Positions 22,105 through 33,898 of a stretch of 64,000 nucleotides of DNA are shown piece by piece. Position 1 is the stretch's first letter. The number at the start of each line of letters is the position of its first letter. The notes beneath the pieces are model-generated. The model saw only the letters and a list, made by a program, of their open reading frames with translations, was not told the DNA's origin and ran no database searches. The position numbers were made by a program, and so were the translations under genes. The stretch is from Albula goreensis. Its lineage: Eukaryota > Chordata > Actinopteri > Albuliformes > Albulidae. The DNA is taken from contig CM040748.1 in assembly GCA_022829145.1 (NCBI GenBank), positions 3,378,001-3,442,000 on the forward strand, given 5' to 3'.

Positions 22105-24944
22105 CCTCACCAAGAGTAGCAACAGAATGGCACCCCAGGGAAGGGGGAGACCCTATTTATTTATTCTGCCACTATGCACGATTTATTGTTATCAGTGCAT
22201 CTAATATATTAATATGCATACACATATGTGTGAGTGTGTGTGTGTGTATGTGGGGGTAGAGTGGCAGTTTTTCATTCTTTCTTAATATTAACCATTTTGG
22301 AGTTATAGGGCAATTATTAGTATTCACTTGACCAGTTTTCTTGTTTTCTCTCAAGTACATCAGTGTGTGCGTAGCTATTTCCTCACACACTCATTTGACG
22401 TGGGGAAATAAGGTGAAATTTCCCTTTGAAATGACTCCGTGTCAGTTATTCAGCAGTGTGGTTGGTGGGGGACCACAGATAAATTGGTAATATCCACCCA
22501 GCGCATTTGTCCTGCAGTTCTGTTTGACCTTGTCAGTTTAGACCCACATTACAGGATCCTGGATGAAAATGATTGTTTACCCGGTCGCGATGCTAGCGTC
22601 GCTTTGCGCCGTCCCTTCGGAGAAAGTGTATTAACATCCAGTGTTCGCCGCAGATTTATATTCAGTAACGGTTCTGTCGGCTTATTTCAGTCTATGACTT
22701 TGAAACTCCGGAAATGCCTGACGCTCAACAATGAGCAGAAATAGAATATGATTGTTGTTCACACTTTTGGGGGTAAATAAGGCTCTTCCATTGTGCTAAC
22801 AAAAATTTGGTAGTATTTAAATATATCCAGCTTTGAAATTACTCACTTCTCAAGGTGAATGCAATGTTGAAAGAGGCACAACACTTGCCTAATCGCTATA
22901 ATGGAAAAAAATAAATAAATAGATAAAGCTGGACAATGCCGAACTGCATTTTGCACTGCTAAATTTGACCATATTTGTTAGGATTGGATGTATTTAGAAA
23001 GTGTTTGTTGTCTCTCTAAAAAAGTATGGAAAACACATTTCTTCCCATCACATTACATTGTGTTATTAATGTATATGCAAGTAACACTTTGCATAAACTA
23101 ATGGAATATTGTGGCTGTACTTTGGAACCACTGTAGCCTCTCTGACCAGTGAAAATATTTTTGCACAGTTTGCATGTTTTGAAGAGTAGTTTAGCCTTAG
23201 AAAAGAATTCATGCTGGACTTGAAATACTTTTCTGCCAGATAAAAGCAGCAAGACCTCTACAGCCATCATATCTGCATTTGAGTCAGTAACAGTTAGAGA
23301 CAGAAAATATGTATATGATTGTGTTTTCAACAGCTGACATCCATAAGTGGGTAAATATAACTAAAATAAGAAACAGGCCCTGCTTGGAGATCTCAGACTG
23401 ATGGGGTACTTGGCTTCAAAATGGTGGTGGGTGGGGGGGGGGAGATAGTTATTAAAATGTGTCATATCTTGCAGTGATAGATCTTTGCAAACAGCAATTA
23501 TTGAGAATGATGACACATGCTTCAGAAAGATGGTGTGAACTTTTGAAAAAAAAAAAAAATCATTATTGAATATGATTTTTTGCGGTATGGTACAGTCCAG
23601 AGATGAAACTATCGTTCTTACTCTTAATGAATCAATAAAGATATTTCCCTGAGCTGGTAGGCTGTCATTCAGATCACTGTGAGGGAAACAGGCTGAAAGG
23701 AAAGCTGTGAAGTGACTCTGTTCTTCAAACTGAAAAAGTTTTTTTTTTTTTCTCTTTTTTTTTCTTCTCAAGTAATCATAGATTTTATGTTACTATGGAT
23801 ACAAATAATCAGGGTACTTTGTATAAAATCATAATTTTTTACATTTTAAGCCAAAACTGTAACCTTTTGAATTTCGGTAGTGTAGGTGGAGACTTGCAGT
23901 GACTCCACAGTAGAGTTCTTGCTTCATAATGATATTATTAGCTAGTGTGTTTCCCTTTTAAGATTTGGAGATTGCAGGCAGGTTATCTCAAATATTTCTG
24001 TACACCAGTTCTTTCAATTATCCCAAACTCAGCTCAGTCACAAGAGATACCAGACAGACTCTTCAGCTTTTCTAAATGTACTGTATTTTTGGCGAATGCA
24101 TGGAGTCATGGAGAAAGTAAAAGGAAAAAAAAAAACTCAGGAGATTACTGTTCTGTGCTTGTGATTAAATGTTATTTTAAATTTAAAAGCTGAAGGACAT
24201 TGGCACATGGCTTCATCTGTTTTCATTTTCATAGCACTAATTATGTCTCTTAGCTATTAGTATGGTTAAATCCATATGTTGTCCTGTATGGAAAATCTCC
24301 TGTATCAATTCAATGAGGGGTTCTACTTCTGACTGCTTGGCTTACTTAGTGTTTGAGTTTTGTGTGAGAGGAGTGCTAAGAAACCTGTGAAGAGAGATGA
24401 GGGGACTTGGGACATGGCCACGCATTTGGAGGTTGAAAGCCGTCTAGCAGCAGCTTCCTGAGGTTGTGAAAAGAGGTCCGACTCCACAGACAGGACAACC
24501 AGCCAGTGCAGTGCAGTGCAGTATGGCAGTACAGGTGACATCAAGGGTAAGCTCGTATTAAGGATAACACTGAAATTCTTTGTGGTCTGCACGGGTAATA
24601 TGGACCTCTCAAACGCTTTCGCTGTCTTATTATCCATATTAGAGTCGTTCTGATTTCACACACCTGTACAGTATTTCCTGTACTGCCTCATGCAGAGGTG
24701 AGGAGGTTCAGCTCAGGCAGGTTAGCTGAATGTCCAAATACTGATGGAAAAGAAGCAAAGTGGTTTTCAGGCGATGCTAGCTCAGATACTAAGGTCCATT
24801 TACAGCTGTAACATGTAGGAGAAGTGCATGTGTTACAGCTGCAGAGGCTCGAAACAGTGAATCATTTATGGGTTTTTAGAAAAATTTCTAACTTGTACTT
24901 TATGTGGAACCATGAAAATGAAAATGAAAATGTTAACCCAGCCG
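22105..24944. other. Unique noncoding DNA
   Basis: No gene is seen. The 101-codon open frame at 22439-22744 is unrecognised and lacks splice signals. Small runs: TG at about 22230-22247, G-run about 23431-23441, A-run about 23546-23558, T-run about 23740-23763. Confidence 0.5.
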
Positions 24945-25160
24945 ATCCCATTTGTGCTGGAGTGGGAGAGGTTCAAATGAGGCCGGTTAAGATGGGCGCA
25001 TCGTGAGAGGGCGTGACCGTAAACGGAGCTGATGGCACTGTTTAGGACAGTGCCATTTAGCAAGAGGGCAAATGAAATTAAGGCCTACGGGCTGGAGTAC
25101 GAAAGAGCTTGGTATGCTAAACGCTAAAGCATGAAGCTGGCCCAGAAAACCGCACTGGAG
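24945..25160. promoter_or_regulatory. Candidate conserved noncoding block with hairpin
   Basis: GC-balanced sequence with CpGs follows a (GAAAAT)n run (about 24915-24932). It contains a perfect 10-bp hairpin: ATGGCACTGT at 25032-25041, a 5-nt loop, then ACAGTGCCAT at 25047-25056. No recognised miRNA seed was seen. Function is inferred. Confidence 0.25.
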
Positions 25161-27354
25161 GTCTGAGAGATCATGGCAGACAACAGAGACTATTATAAAA
25201 ATGGACACAACAGACAGGTGTGGTAGAAATGCTGCTTGCTTGCACCACATGTACTCAGTTTATTGAAGTAATTTTTTTTTCATAGTTGCGATTAATGGAA
25301 AAAATGGAAAAGCTTTCAGCTAACAGTATGTTTTTGTTGTGTTTCATACTGCCCTGGCTCTGCCTCCATGTTCTTTAGCACCACTGTTAGCCACAGCAGC
25401 CACAATCCAATAACATCTATCCTAGGGACCAGTGAGAATGGAGCACCCAACAGATTACACATCGCTTTAGAGGAACATTTGGTAGAAATTATTCTTAAAG
25501 CCATTACATCACACAGTATGTTCCTCTGCCACAACTGCCATTTCTGGTTCTGCTTTAGCAGTTTGTTTACTGTCTGCTCTGTCGCTGGTTTCAGGGATAT
25601 ACAGACACTTGGCCATCCTTGATGGAATCAGTGTTATTGCTCTTACTTCCAAGTAGCTGTGACTTTGGAGCCAAAATCGATCTTTTGTGAATGTTATTCT
25701 GTTACAAATAATGTGTCATTCTGTTTGACAATGTATAATATTTCATATTGCTAGTCATACAGATCTCACATGAAGTACAGAAGGACTTTATTAGATATTC
25801 ATCTATATATCTATTAATATTAATCTTTCATAATACTTTTTATTAATTTCAGGACAGCTTTTAGTTAAACATACCCATGTTTAACTGTGTCCATTATTAG
25901 TTTTAAACTTGTTTGGATCAAATATTTAACTTTAAAGACGAGTTTTAAAAAATACAGAGTTTTCCAAGTTAACATAAAGAATCTGCTTTTTCAGTAGATT
26001 GATTGGTTGGTATTTGTACAGAAATGTAGCAGCTACGTTTTAACTTGGGTTTATTTTGGAGTAGTTTTAAGGTTATTAACAACTGAAATGACCTGACAAG
26101 TTTTTGCACTCACTCAAGCTGACCATAATGACAGTTTCGTAGGATGCTGTTTGCCTGCAGGAATTGGTGATCATTGACAGTGAATTCCTAACCCCCCCCC
26201 CTTTATGGGGACATACTAGCACTTGAACTGATTCATTCGTTTTTCTTTGTGTGTGTGCATACAAGATGCACCTACTAATGACAAATCATTTTTTTATATT
26301 CATGTATTATTTATTTTATTAAAAATGCAACTAAAATCCTACTGTCAGAGATGATTTATATCCATATTGATTTGTTTATTTTTCATAAATGACATTGAAT
26401 AAAATTATAACACAAAGGGATAATATTTATCTGTCACTAACACAGTAATCCATCATAATGCCATCACAATTCTCATAAATTCCTGTCCATCCTGTATTTT
26501 TGCATTTACAATAAATGACTGCATAATTCATGCACTATCTATAAATGTGTGGGTCCATGCCTTGCAATTTGCTGGACATTGTGTGAGGGACTTTAATAAT
26601 GTAGCATTTTCTGACCTTTCATAAGAATTTAAATACAGTACATTATTGTTTATGGTGGTGTGTTGTGCTGTAAATACAGGTGATCTATAGCCTGGGAGGC
26701 ATGCATAAGTGTTTACAGGTTTGAGAATGTCTCAGATTATTTTCAGAGTGGTTTAATGTGCCGTAAGGCGCAGGATATGCACCGCTGTCTGCACAGATGG
26801 TATTGATCCTGATACTGATCACGTTATGAGGTGAATAACACTGAGGAATTTTACAGGGAGGTGAAAGCTTAACGCACTTTAGCATATGCTATCATTATGT
26901 AATTTATTCAATTACCGAAACCGAATATGAAAATGTACTCTTCTTTTTATCTAATGTGCATTTTGGTTTACTTTACTAAATCTGGTTTTGTTTCTATGCT
27001 ATTTTATCGACTTCTTTTTTACAGTCACAATTGGTGTTTGCTTTATCACTACATTTAGTCACGTACGGTACAGATATATATTTGGCATAACTTTTAAGCA
27101 TCAATAACTTCATCATAAAGCAAGATGAATACAAAGCACTGTAACATATCATTATCTTTGCTTTTAACTGGCACAGGCGTATTTACGTTTGATTATGAAT
27201 CAATTATCCAGCACATACTATACTGTTATATTAACCGTACTGCCCACGGTAAACTGTCAGTTATCCATCAGTATGGTTAAAAAAACGCAGGTGCAGTTAA
27301 GAGAAGTCTTTAAACTAGCAAGAGAATGTCAAATGTCGCATCTTACCCAGCTGA
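25161..27354. other. Unique AT-rich noncoding DNA
   Basis: No gene is seen. C-run at about 26191-26201. Nothing else recognised. Confidence 0.55.
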
Positions 27355-27850
27355 TAGGGCTGGGCGGTATGGCCTACAATTTGAAGCATGGACAGTAACG
27401 GTGTATATCACGGTACATTAGTTTTTCATAAAATTTAAATACAAATGCTCCTGAAGGGGTAAAGCACTGGTATGAAAACTGCATACCAGCTATTACTGTA
27501 CTCTGAACTGTATCATTAGGAAATATTTCACACAGTACAGACACTGTGTACACAGTACACGGTGATGGTATTTATGCTGGTCCACCACTGACTTTTTTTC
27601 GATTTAAATAACGGCTAATTTGACTGTTTGCAACGACTTTAATCGGCAGTTGTGGCGCTTTAGTGGCAGATCCAATGGTCAGCGCGCGCGAATGAAAGTG
27701 GCTCACGAGAGAGATGCAGTGAACAGCGCATGCAACTGAGGGCGACGTCACAGAGAGGTCCGTTGAATAAAAGGTAGCAGCTGTGTAGGTAGCTTCAAAT
27801 TAGTTTGCTAGCTAACCAGTCAGTTAATCTCCGTTGATTTACCAGGTGAG
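27355..27850 (+). mobile_element. hAT-like transposon 5' fragment with promoter-like stretch
   Basis: It opens with TAGGGCTGGGCGGTATGGCC (27355-27374), followed by repeated GGTATATCACGGTA-type sequence, a form I associate with the ends of fish hAT elements. About 290 bp in, the sequence becomes CpG-rich and shows a CRE-like GACGTCAC (27744-27751), a TATA-like GAATAAAAGG (27765-27774) and a strong donor CCAG/GTGAGT (27842-27851). That order suggests a promoter and a short noncoding first exon. No transposase open frame follows and no matching 3' end was found, so the copy is truncated or degenerate. Confidence 0.5.
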
Positions 27851-29516
27851 TTAATGTGAATAGAAGTGAGCTGCACAGTAGCAAGTACACGAACCATCTT
27901 TGGCGGAAGCGTTCTCCGTCCTTGCAAACTCGCAAGACCGTTCTTCTCAAGAACAGTTGGCAAGTACGACTGAACCCATTTGAGTTTTGGATTTTGCTGG
28001 ATAATATGACTGTGTCACCAGTAGTCAGAGTAGTTACTTTGCAAGCTTTTTGAGGGCATACATGAAGCCAACTGGCAGAATAAGTTGATTTTCTGTAGCA
28101 TGCTTAACATGAGATTTTGGTCTCGTTCAAGACGTTCTTCTTAGTATCAATATCTATAAAGGAACCGTACTCTGGGGGGTCTACAAAGAGCATATACATT
28201 TTTGACAATTCTTTGTCCCAGGTTGGTCAGCCAAGACAGCGGCGTAATCAGTGGTGCACGTCAGCTCATAACTGAGGCTTCCGCACGCCTCGCTACATGC
28301 ACTGCTCTCATGCTGATGTCCGTTAGACAGGGAGCAGTTTCACACCGTTCAGGTTACACGAGAGAGCTGTCGGCAATCACTAGGTCCCTTAGCAGTGACA
28401 CCAGGCAGGCGGTCAGTCTGTGGGTGCCTAATTCTTTAGCCATGGCCAAATAAAACCCACCTGGACAACAGGAGGCTAATTCTGCCTCTCCGCTTTATAC
28501 TCCCAGACTTAGTTTGCTCATGACATTGAGATGTGACTCGATCCTGCGTCTGTGTGACCCAGACTGTGCTTTTACTGTCTCACACACTCGGGTGGAGCAA
28601 TATGACATCACAATCAGGTACTGTGCCACGGTAAGAAAGGACAGTTTTCAATCAGATTTAAATTAAAATTTTAACTGACATCATGGAGCCAGTTTGCAAA
28701 ACGCTCATTACATTAGAGGAGCCTTGTTTACCTTAGTCCTTTTATTTCACATGAAGCAGAGATTATGCAGAGTTAAATACCCTAGTCATAAGACTACAGG
28801 AGACTTTGCTTCTCCTTTAATTTGCAGTTTTTTTTTTATTTTTTTTTTTTTAGATAAGGAGTATAATCAAATGGCTCACTCTATGATTTTGCATATTCAG
28901 GTTTCAGACAGGGTATTGTTTCTTTTTCCTGATTAAAAACAATACAAATTTGTTGTTTATTTTCCAGTTATTTGATATCCGTATCATTTCACCCTTATTT
29001 GAAATGCTTTTGTTGTCTCAAGCTGCCCTGCGAAATTTGCCAGTATGTGTTAAATGGTCTGATTTGTAATTGGCTATGGGTCCAGATGGTGCAGAGCAGT
29101 GTATGCACACACAAACTGACATGACACAACATGCAGTAAAGTGCACCTGCCGGGCAGGCTCTGCTGAATCTGCTCATAAACACACATTTCAGCACAGAAA
29201 CACATTCTGGCATTATGACGGCTGCAACATCAGTTCTACAGTGAACGCAGTATTTAATATTTCTACAGTTATGGCCAAGAGGACTTTTTTGTATTTGCCT
29301 GTATAAAATGTGCATTCTTCTCTTCAGCTCTAGAATTTAGTTATCATGCAGCTGAATTCAGTTACCAGAATAAAAACAGCTTATTCAGTATGCAGTGATT
29401 TAATGTTAAAATAGTTCTTAAAATGCTTTTTGGAGATTAATTGAAAATTACTAGCTTTCTTATCACAATATTGCAAACACTTGGTTGATGATTGTGGTTT
29501 GTTTTCTATGCAGTGA
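27851..29516. other. Noncoding DNA, possibly transposon-derived at its start
   Basis: The first 200 bp include a palindrome-like GCAAACTCGCAAGACCGTTC (about 27921) and may still belong to the hAT-like element. Beyond about 28500 it looks unique. No gene is seen. T-runs at about 28828-28851. Confidence 0.4.
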
Positions 29517-29530
29517 CTGCCATCTTCTGG
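29517..29530 (-). promoter_or_regulatory. CTCF-like site, minus strand
   Basis: The reverse complement reads CCAGAAGATGGCAG, matching the CTCF core CCASYAGRKGGCRS at all but one position. Motif match only. Confidence 0.4.
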
Positions 29531-29913
29531 TGTGTTGTAGATAATACATTTCTTGGTGATATTCTGCTTCCTTTGTCCCTAAGAATATTTTGAGAACATT
29601 TGTGTTTGTTTTTTTTTTTGTTTTCTGGAAAATGTAGCCCTGATTAAAACTCCATCCCTGCAAAGTATTTTTTTTTTCCAATCCCAAATATTTTTTGTTA
29701 TGAATTGGTTTTGTACTTTGGGAAAACAAATGTTTACCAGTCTCCTACAATAGCAATGTATGAATTTTCAGATTTGTTGTTTTTATTTATGTATTTGCTA
29801 AAAAGTATTCAGCTCAAATATTTTTATGAATTTGTTGAGCCACAGATGGAGGCAGACGGACACAGAAGTTTGACTCATTGGGTGGATTAGTCAGATTCTC
29901 ACATTTCCTTTGA
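29531..29913. other. Unique AT-rich noncoding DNA
   Basis: T-runs at about 29609-29618 and 29669-29678. No gene is seen. Confidence 0.5.
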
Positions 29914-30500
29914 GTTACTGAGACATGGTCTGGCTGTAGTTATTGAGATACGGTCTGAATGTATTTACTGAGACACAGTCTGGCTGTAGTTACTGAAACA
30001 CGGTCTGGCTGTAGTTACTGAGATGTGGTCAGGCTGTAGTTATTGAGACGTGCTCTGACTGTAGTTGCTGAGACACGGTCTGGCTGTTGTTACTGAGACA
30101 CGGTCTGGCTGTTGTTACTGAGACACGGTCTGGCTGTTGTTACTGAGACACGGTCTGACTGTAGTTACTGAGACACGGTCTGACTGTAGTTACTGAGACG
30201 TGGTCTGGCTGTAGTTACTGAGACGTGGTCTGGCTGTAGTTACTGAGACGTGGTCTGGCTGTAGTTACTGAGACGTGGTCTGGCTGTAGTTACTGAGACG
30301 TGGTCTGGCTGTAGTTACTGAGACGTGGTCTGGCTGTAGTTACTGAGACGTGCTCTGACTGTAGTTACTGAGACGTGGTCTGGCTGTAGTTACTGAGACG
30401 TGGTCAGGCTGTAGTTATTGAGACGTGGTCTGGCTGTAGTTACTGAGACGTGGTCTGGCTGTATTTACTGAGACGTGCTCTGACTGTAGTTACTGAGACA
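29914..30500. repeat. Minisatellite, 25-bp unit, about 23 copies
   Basis: The unit is close to GTTACTGAGACGTGG followed by TCTGGCTGTA. Variants (ACACGG, ACGTGC, ATGTGG, TGTTGTTACT) form homogeneous sub-blocks: three consecutive TGTTGTT units around 30080-30160 and a run of nearly identical GACGTGG units around 30190-30350. This points to recent local expansion inside an older array. Confidence 0.97.
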
Positions 30501-30541
30501 CTACTACTACTACTGAGTAACTACAGTCAGACCGTATCTGA
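30501..30541. repeat. Inverted minisatellite unit at array end
   Basis: After a short (CTA)n spacer (about 30500-30512), CTGAGTAACTACAGTCAGAC is a near-perfect reverse complement of the preceding GTCTGACTGTAGTTACTGAG-type units. The last direct unit and this inverted one can pair as a hairpin with the CTA run as loop. Confidence 0.9.
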
Positions 30542-30670
30542 TTTAGTTGTAACCCATATGTCTTGATGCTGCCTGTATTGGTTTTGTACACTGACATTTT
30601 TGCATCAGAAAGTGGATAGAAATTCCTCTGACGCTAGTTTAGTTGCTGATATAGTAGTAGGGGATAGTAG

Positions 30671-30703
<33 letters not shown>

Positions 30704-32550
30704 TAATTATGATGTATGTAGTAGTACTGCTAGCTGTAATATTAGCACAGGTAGTATTAGTAGAAGTTTTAATAGCTGGGGCAGTGGTGTATGCATTTGT
30801 TTTTCTTCTGTTAACACTGAAAATGTGTTAATCTGTATTGGGATTGCAATTTGTCACTTTTTGCCAACAAATTTTTAACAATTTGTCAACAAGAAAAATC
30901 TGACAGTTTCTTTTCTATTGCTAATGTTTGAAAGCAACCAGGCACGCATTTAAACCATTGGTGTAATGTTCAAAAAACAACACGCTACATTAAAAATCAA
31001 AAAGCCAATTTGACATGCAAAACTCCAAATTTATGTTCTGTTTTGTGGAAGCATCTTTCAAACCAGAACTTGAATCAATGGAAACATTTTAATTAGATGA
31101 CAGTAAATGTTAACTGTAGAATGTTCTCAGTTTGCATTACTGCAACATAAGAATTCTGAATTATTCCTAAAATTCTACCCAATTCACTCATGCTGCATAA
31201 TCTTTTATCTTGCATTCACTTAGACCTTGCCTGAAAGAACTACTGTAAGACCACCTAACCCAAAACCATCCCAAGCTACCACTGTAGCATTCACCATGAT
31301 ATGATAACAACCCTTTTTATTTTGCTACTCTCAATAATTCCATACACCCCAGCTGGTCCTATGTAATTAATGCTGATTATGAGTTTAGCACTGCATGTGT
31401 TGTATATGGTTACAGACATTCTCAATAACGAAATGTGGGAAAGCCTAAAAGAACCAAGAGTTACTTATGAAGCTGGAATGGCTTTCTTTGTAAGGCCTTA
31501 GCTGAGTGTGAGCGTAAATGGGACTGAAACTGTGTATTTGCCGTGATGTTGAGTCATCGTGTGACAATTCCAACAGATGGGAGTTGTACACTGACTTGCA
31601 CTAAACTGAAAAATACAAACACCATATTTCATACCACAATGATATTTTGATGTTTTAAAATCCCTCATCATTGACATAGTTCCTTTTCGGTATAACCTTT
31701 AAAATTTGTCAGTGATATAGAATGCAGTGCAGATGTCACTTGGGTGTTCTATCCAAAAGATGGTTTGGATGTGATACGAAAATTGATGGGAATTACAAAC
31801 AAAATACTACGATATCAGTCAACTTTGAGTGAATGAATAAGGAAAAATCCTGCCTTTTGATGCTGAAATGTTTTTCCAAGCTAGCTAATAGCACAAGTTA
31901 GTCATTTATTAGCTGTTACCATTGAGTATTGCCTGTTACTATGAACTGGGTGTACCATATTCATTTTGATATGCTGGTTACGGGGTATGCAAGTTAAAAC
32001 GATGTCAAATCTTGGAAAATCTTTCTGTACTGTAAAGTTTTTGAATTGTATTGCATTGTATCACAGTCAGCCTCCACGGAACTTCCACAGAACTTCGGCT
32101 GTCCTTGACAGTGATCCAGCCTAGCACAGTTAATTTCATTACTTAACGACAACAACAAAATTTTCAATGTGGGTCTTTTCCACTACTTGATGTCTGCGAT
32201 GGGGGTATTTTTGGATACTCTAAACATTGCTGGGCATCGTTGTTATAAGTGTTCTGACCCAGCCTAATGAGATCGTCTCACTTGTCTGCCACATTTACAG
32301 GAGATTTTGCATTTTCTTCAAACACCGAGAGTCGGTACCTTGATTAATGACAAAACTGCAGCGTGTCGCCTGGGATTTGGCTCTTTGATCCCAAGGCCCT
32401 AAAAATCCAGCGCTCTTTCTCTTTCTTGTTGCCGTACCTGCTGCACTGTCATTTGCCAGTTGGGATGGACACGTTGATAGGAACGAGCCTTAATTTGAAA
32501 GAGCAGGGGTGCTAAATGGCCTTACCCAAATGGCAGCCTGTTCTCATTCA
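30542..32550. other. Unique AT-rich noncoding DNA with AAT/ATT palindrome
   Basis: A run of AAT triplets turning into ATT triplets (about 30670-30707) is self-complementary. No gene is seen in the rest. Confidence 0.55.
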
Positions 32551-32594
32551 CCACCCCCACCCCCACCCCCAACCCCCACCCCCACACCCCCACA
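32551..32594 (-). repeat. (CCCCCA)n tract; minus strand has G-quadruplex potential
   Basis: About seven C5 runs are separated by A or AA/ACA. The minus strand therefore has successive GGGGG runs, resembling telomere-like G-rich DNA in form but not in the TTAGGG sequence. Good quadruplex/i-motif candidate. Confidence 0.9.
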
Positions 32595-32689
32595 CTCCTG
32601 CTCCCATACCTAGATATGTTAGACAATTTTCTGCCTGTCAGCTTCCTGGCGCAGGGTCTGGCTGAAGGTGTACCTGTTAATTACTCTCC
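32595..32689. other. Short unique spacer
   Basis: Nothing recognised. Confidence 0.4.
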
Positions 32690-32950
32690 AGCAGAGAGGG
32701 GCCAGGTGGTTCCTGCTCTCGGTGAAACAGGGGGAGCTGATGGGCTCATCCGGCCTCCCCAAAACATGCCTTTACCCTCGCCGCGGCTCAGAGATGACAG
32801 ATCCCTAATTCTGACCTATAGCGGCGAAATGTCAGGGATCCTAATTGAAGTGGAATACGCCGTCCGACAGGACCTTTCCTTTTGATTGCTACCTGCGGAC
32901 GAGAGAAAATGCTGATTGGGGGAGAAAAACGGCATGGCTCTGACCTTGCC
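32690..32950. promoter_or_regulatory. Candidate conserved noncoding block
   Basis: Complex, CpG-containing sequence (for example CTCGCCGCGGCTCAGAGATG near 32777 and AATACGCCGTCCGACAGGAC near 32853). An 89-codon plus-strand frame covers 32616-32885 but matches nothing I know and lacks a clear splice pair. Regulatory DNA is more likely than coding; neither is proven. Confidence 0.3.
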
Positions 32951-33751
32951 ATAGTCGTTTAGAGTTGATATGGAGCTTTAGCCGTTGCTGTGGGTTTTCA
33001 GTGCCTCATGTCTTCACTCCAGTCTTCAGCTTTGGTCTTGCTAAATTAATTTCTCTCTCCTGCATTACACTTAAAATGTTTTTTTTTTCCTTCAGATTAT
33101 TTTGGTACGGAGGTAGCCCGTATCAGTACTGCATAAAATGGAGAGATTAATTCACACTGTGTATGTTGAGGAGGGGAATTGAATAGATTGAAAGTTTATT
33201 TTATGTGAGTATTTCACACGTCAGAACACTGACAGTCATTCTCCAACAAGTAGTACGTGTGTGAATGGAATATGGAGACGCTACCTTGAGGCCTCCTCCT
33301 CCTACAGGTGCTGGTCTCCTCCCAATCCTTCTATTTCAGACCTTCAGGCAGGTGTAGAGGCACGCTGCGCTTCCCAAATGTGATGAGGAAAACGTCCTTA
33401 CTGCATAATGCACCCGGTGCCTCAGTTCTGTGAAACTAAGAAACAGAGCCATCAGGTGTTACGTCAAGGAACTGCATGAAAGACAAAATATCAACCAGAA
33501 ATGTCAAAAATTCATTTTATTATTAACCGTCAGTGATGGAAACTCCCAAATCCGGTGTCACATACCCTGGATGACAAGAACTCTGCCCCGAAGATTATTA
33601 CAAATTACACATTGACAATGCAGTCAAGAGGAGACTCATCTTGTGATTATATCAAAATTATGTTAAACTCATGTGTAATTCCTACTGGTCATTATCTTTA
33701 CAGTTCAGCAGGTATAGTTTTCCTCTGTCAGTCAAGCAAAGGTGTGCCAGT
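32951..33751. other. Unique noncoding DNA
   Basis: No gene or repeat recognised. Confidence 0.5.
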
Positions 33752-33759
33752 ACAATACT

Positions 33760-33890
33760 CAGTAGGCGACACGGGGGGGCGGGGGTGGATGCTATCCCCC
33801 TTGTTAGACAAATGACCAAAATGCACCCCCCTTGTTAATCTGCCATCTCCATTTCATCCCGCCTGTTAAAAATGAGCAAATCGCCTACTG
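33760..33890. mobile_element. 131-bp hAT-type MITE with 8-bp target duplication
   Basis: CAGTAGGCGA (33760-33769) and its exact reverse complement TCGCCTACTG (33881-33890) bound the element as 10-bp terminal inverted repeats. The flanks are ACAATACT (33752-33759) and ACAATAGT (33891-33898), an 8-bp direct repeat with one mismatch. Terminal CA...TG with 8-bp target duplications is the hAT superfamily signature. The interior is too short to encode transposase, so mobilisation would have been in trans. It contains G-rich then C-rich stretches that may pair. Confidence 0.85.
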
Positions 33891-33898
33891 ACAATAGT

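Noticed and set aside
21441-22122. Several 70-127 codon minus-strand frames with a repeating TTGLSAHYRTQ pattern
   Set aside because: They are translations of the 19-bp minisatellite; a 19-bp unit gives an open 19-residue repeat in every frame by arithmetic.
22439-22744. 101-codon plus-strand frame as a gene
   Set aside because: Unrecognised peptide, no splice sites or promoter, length within chance expectation for this composition.
32551-32594. Interstitial telomere repeat
   Set aside because: The unit is GGGGGT-like, not TTAGGG.
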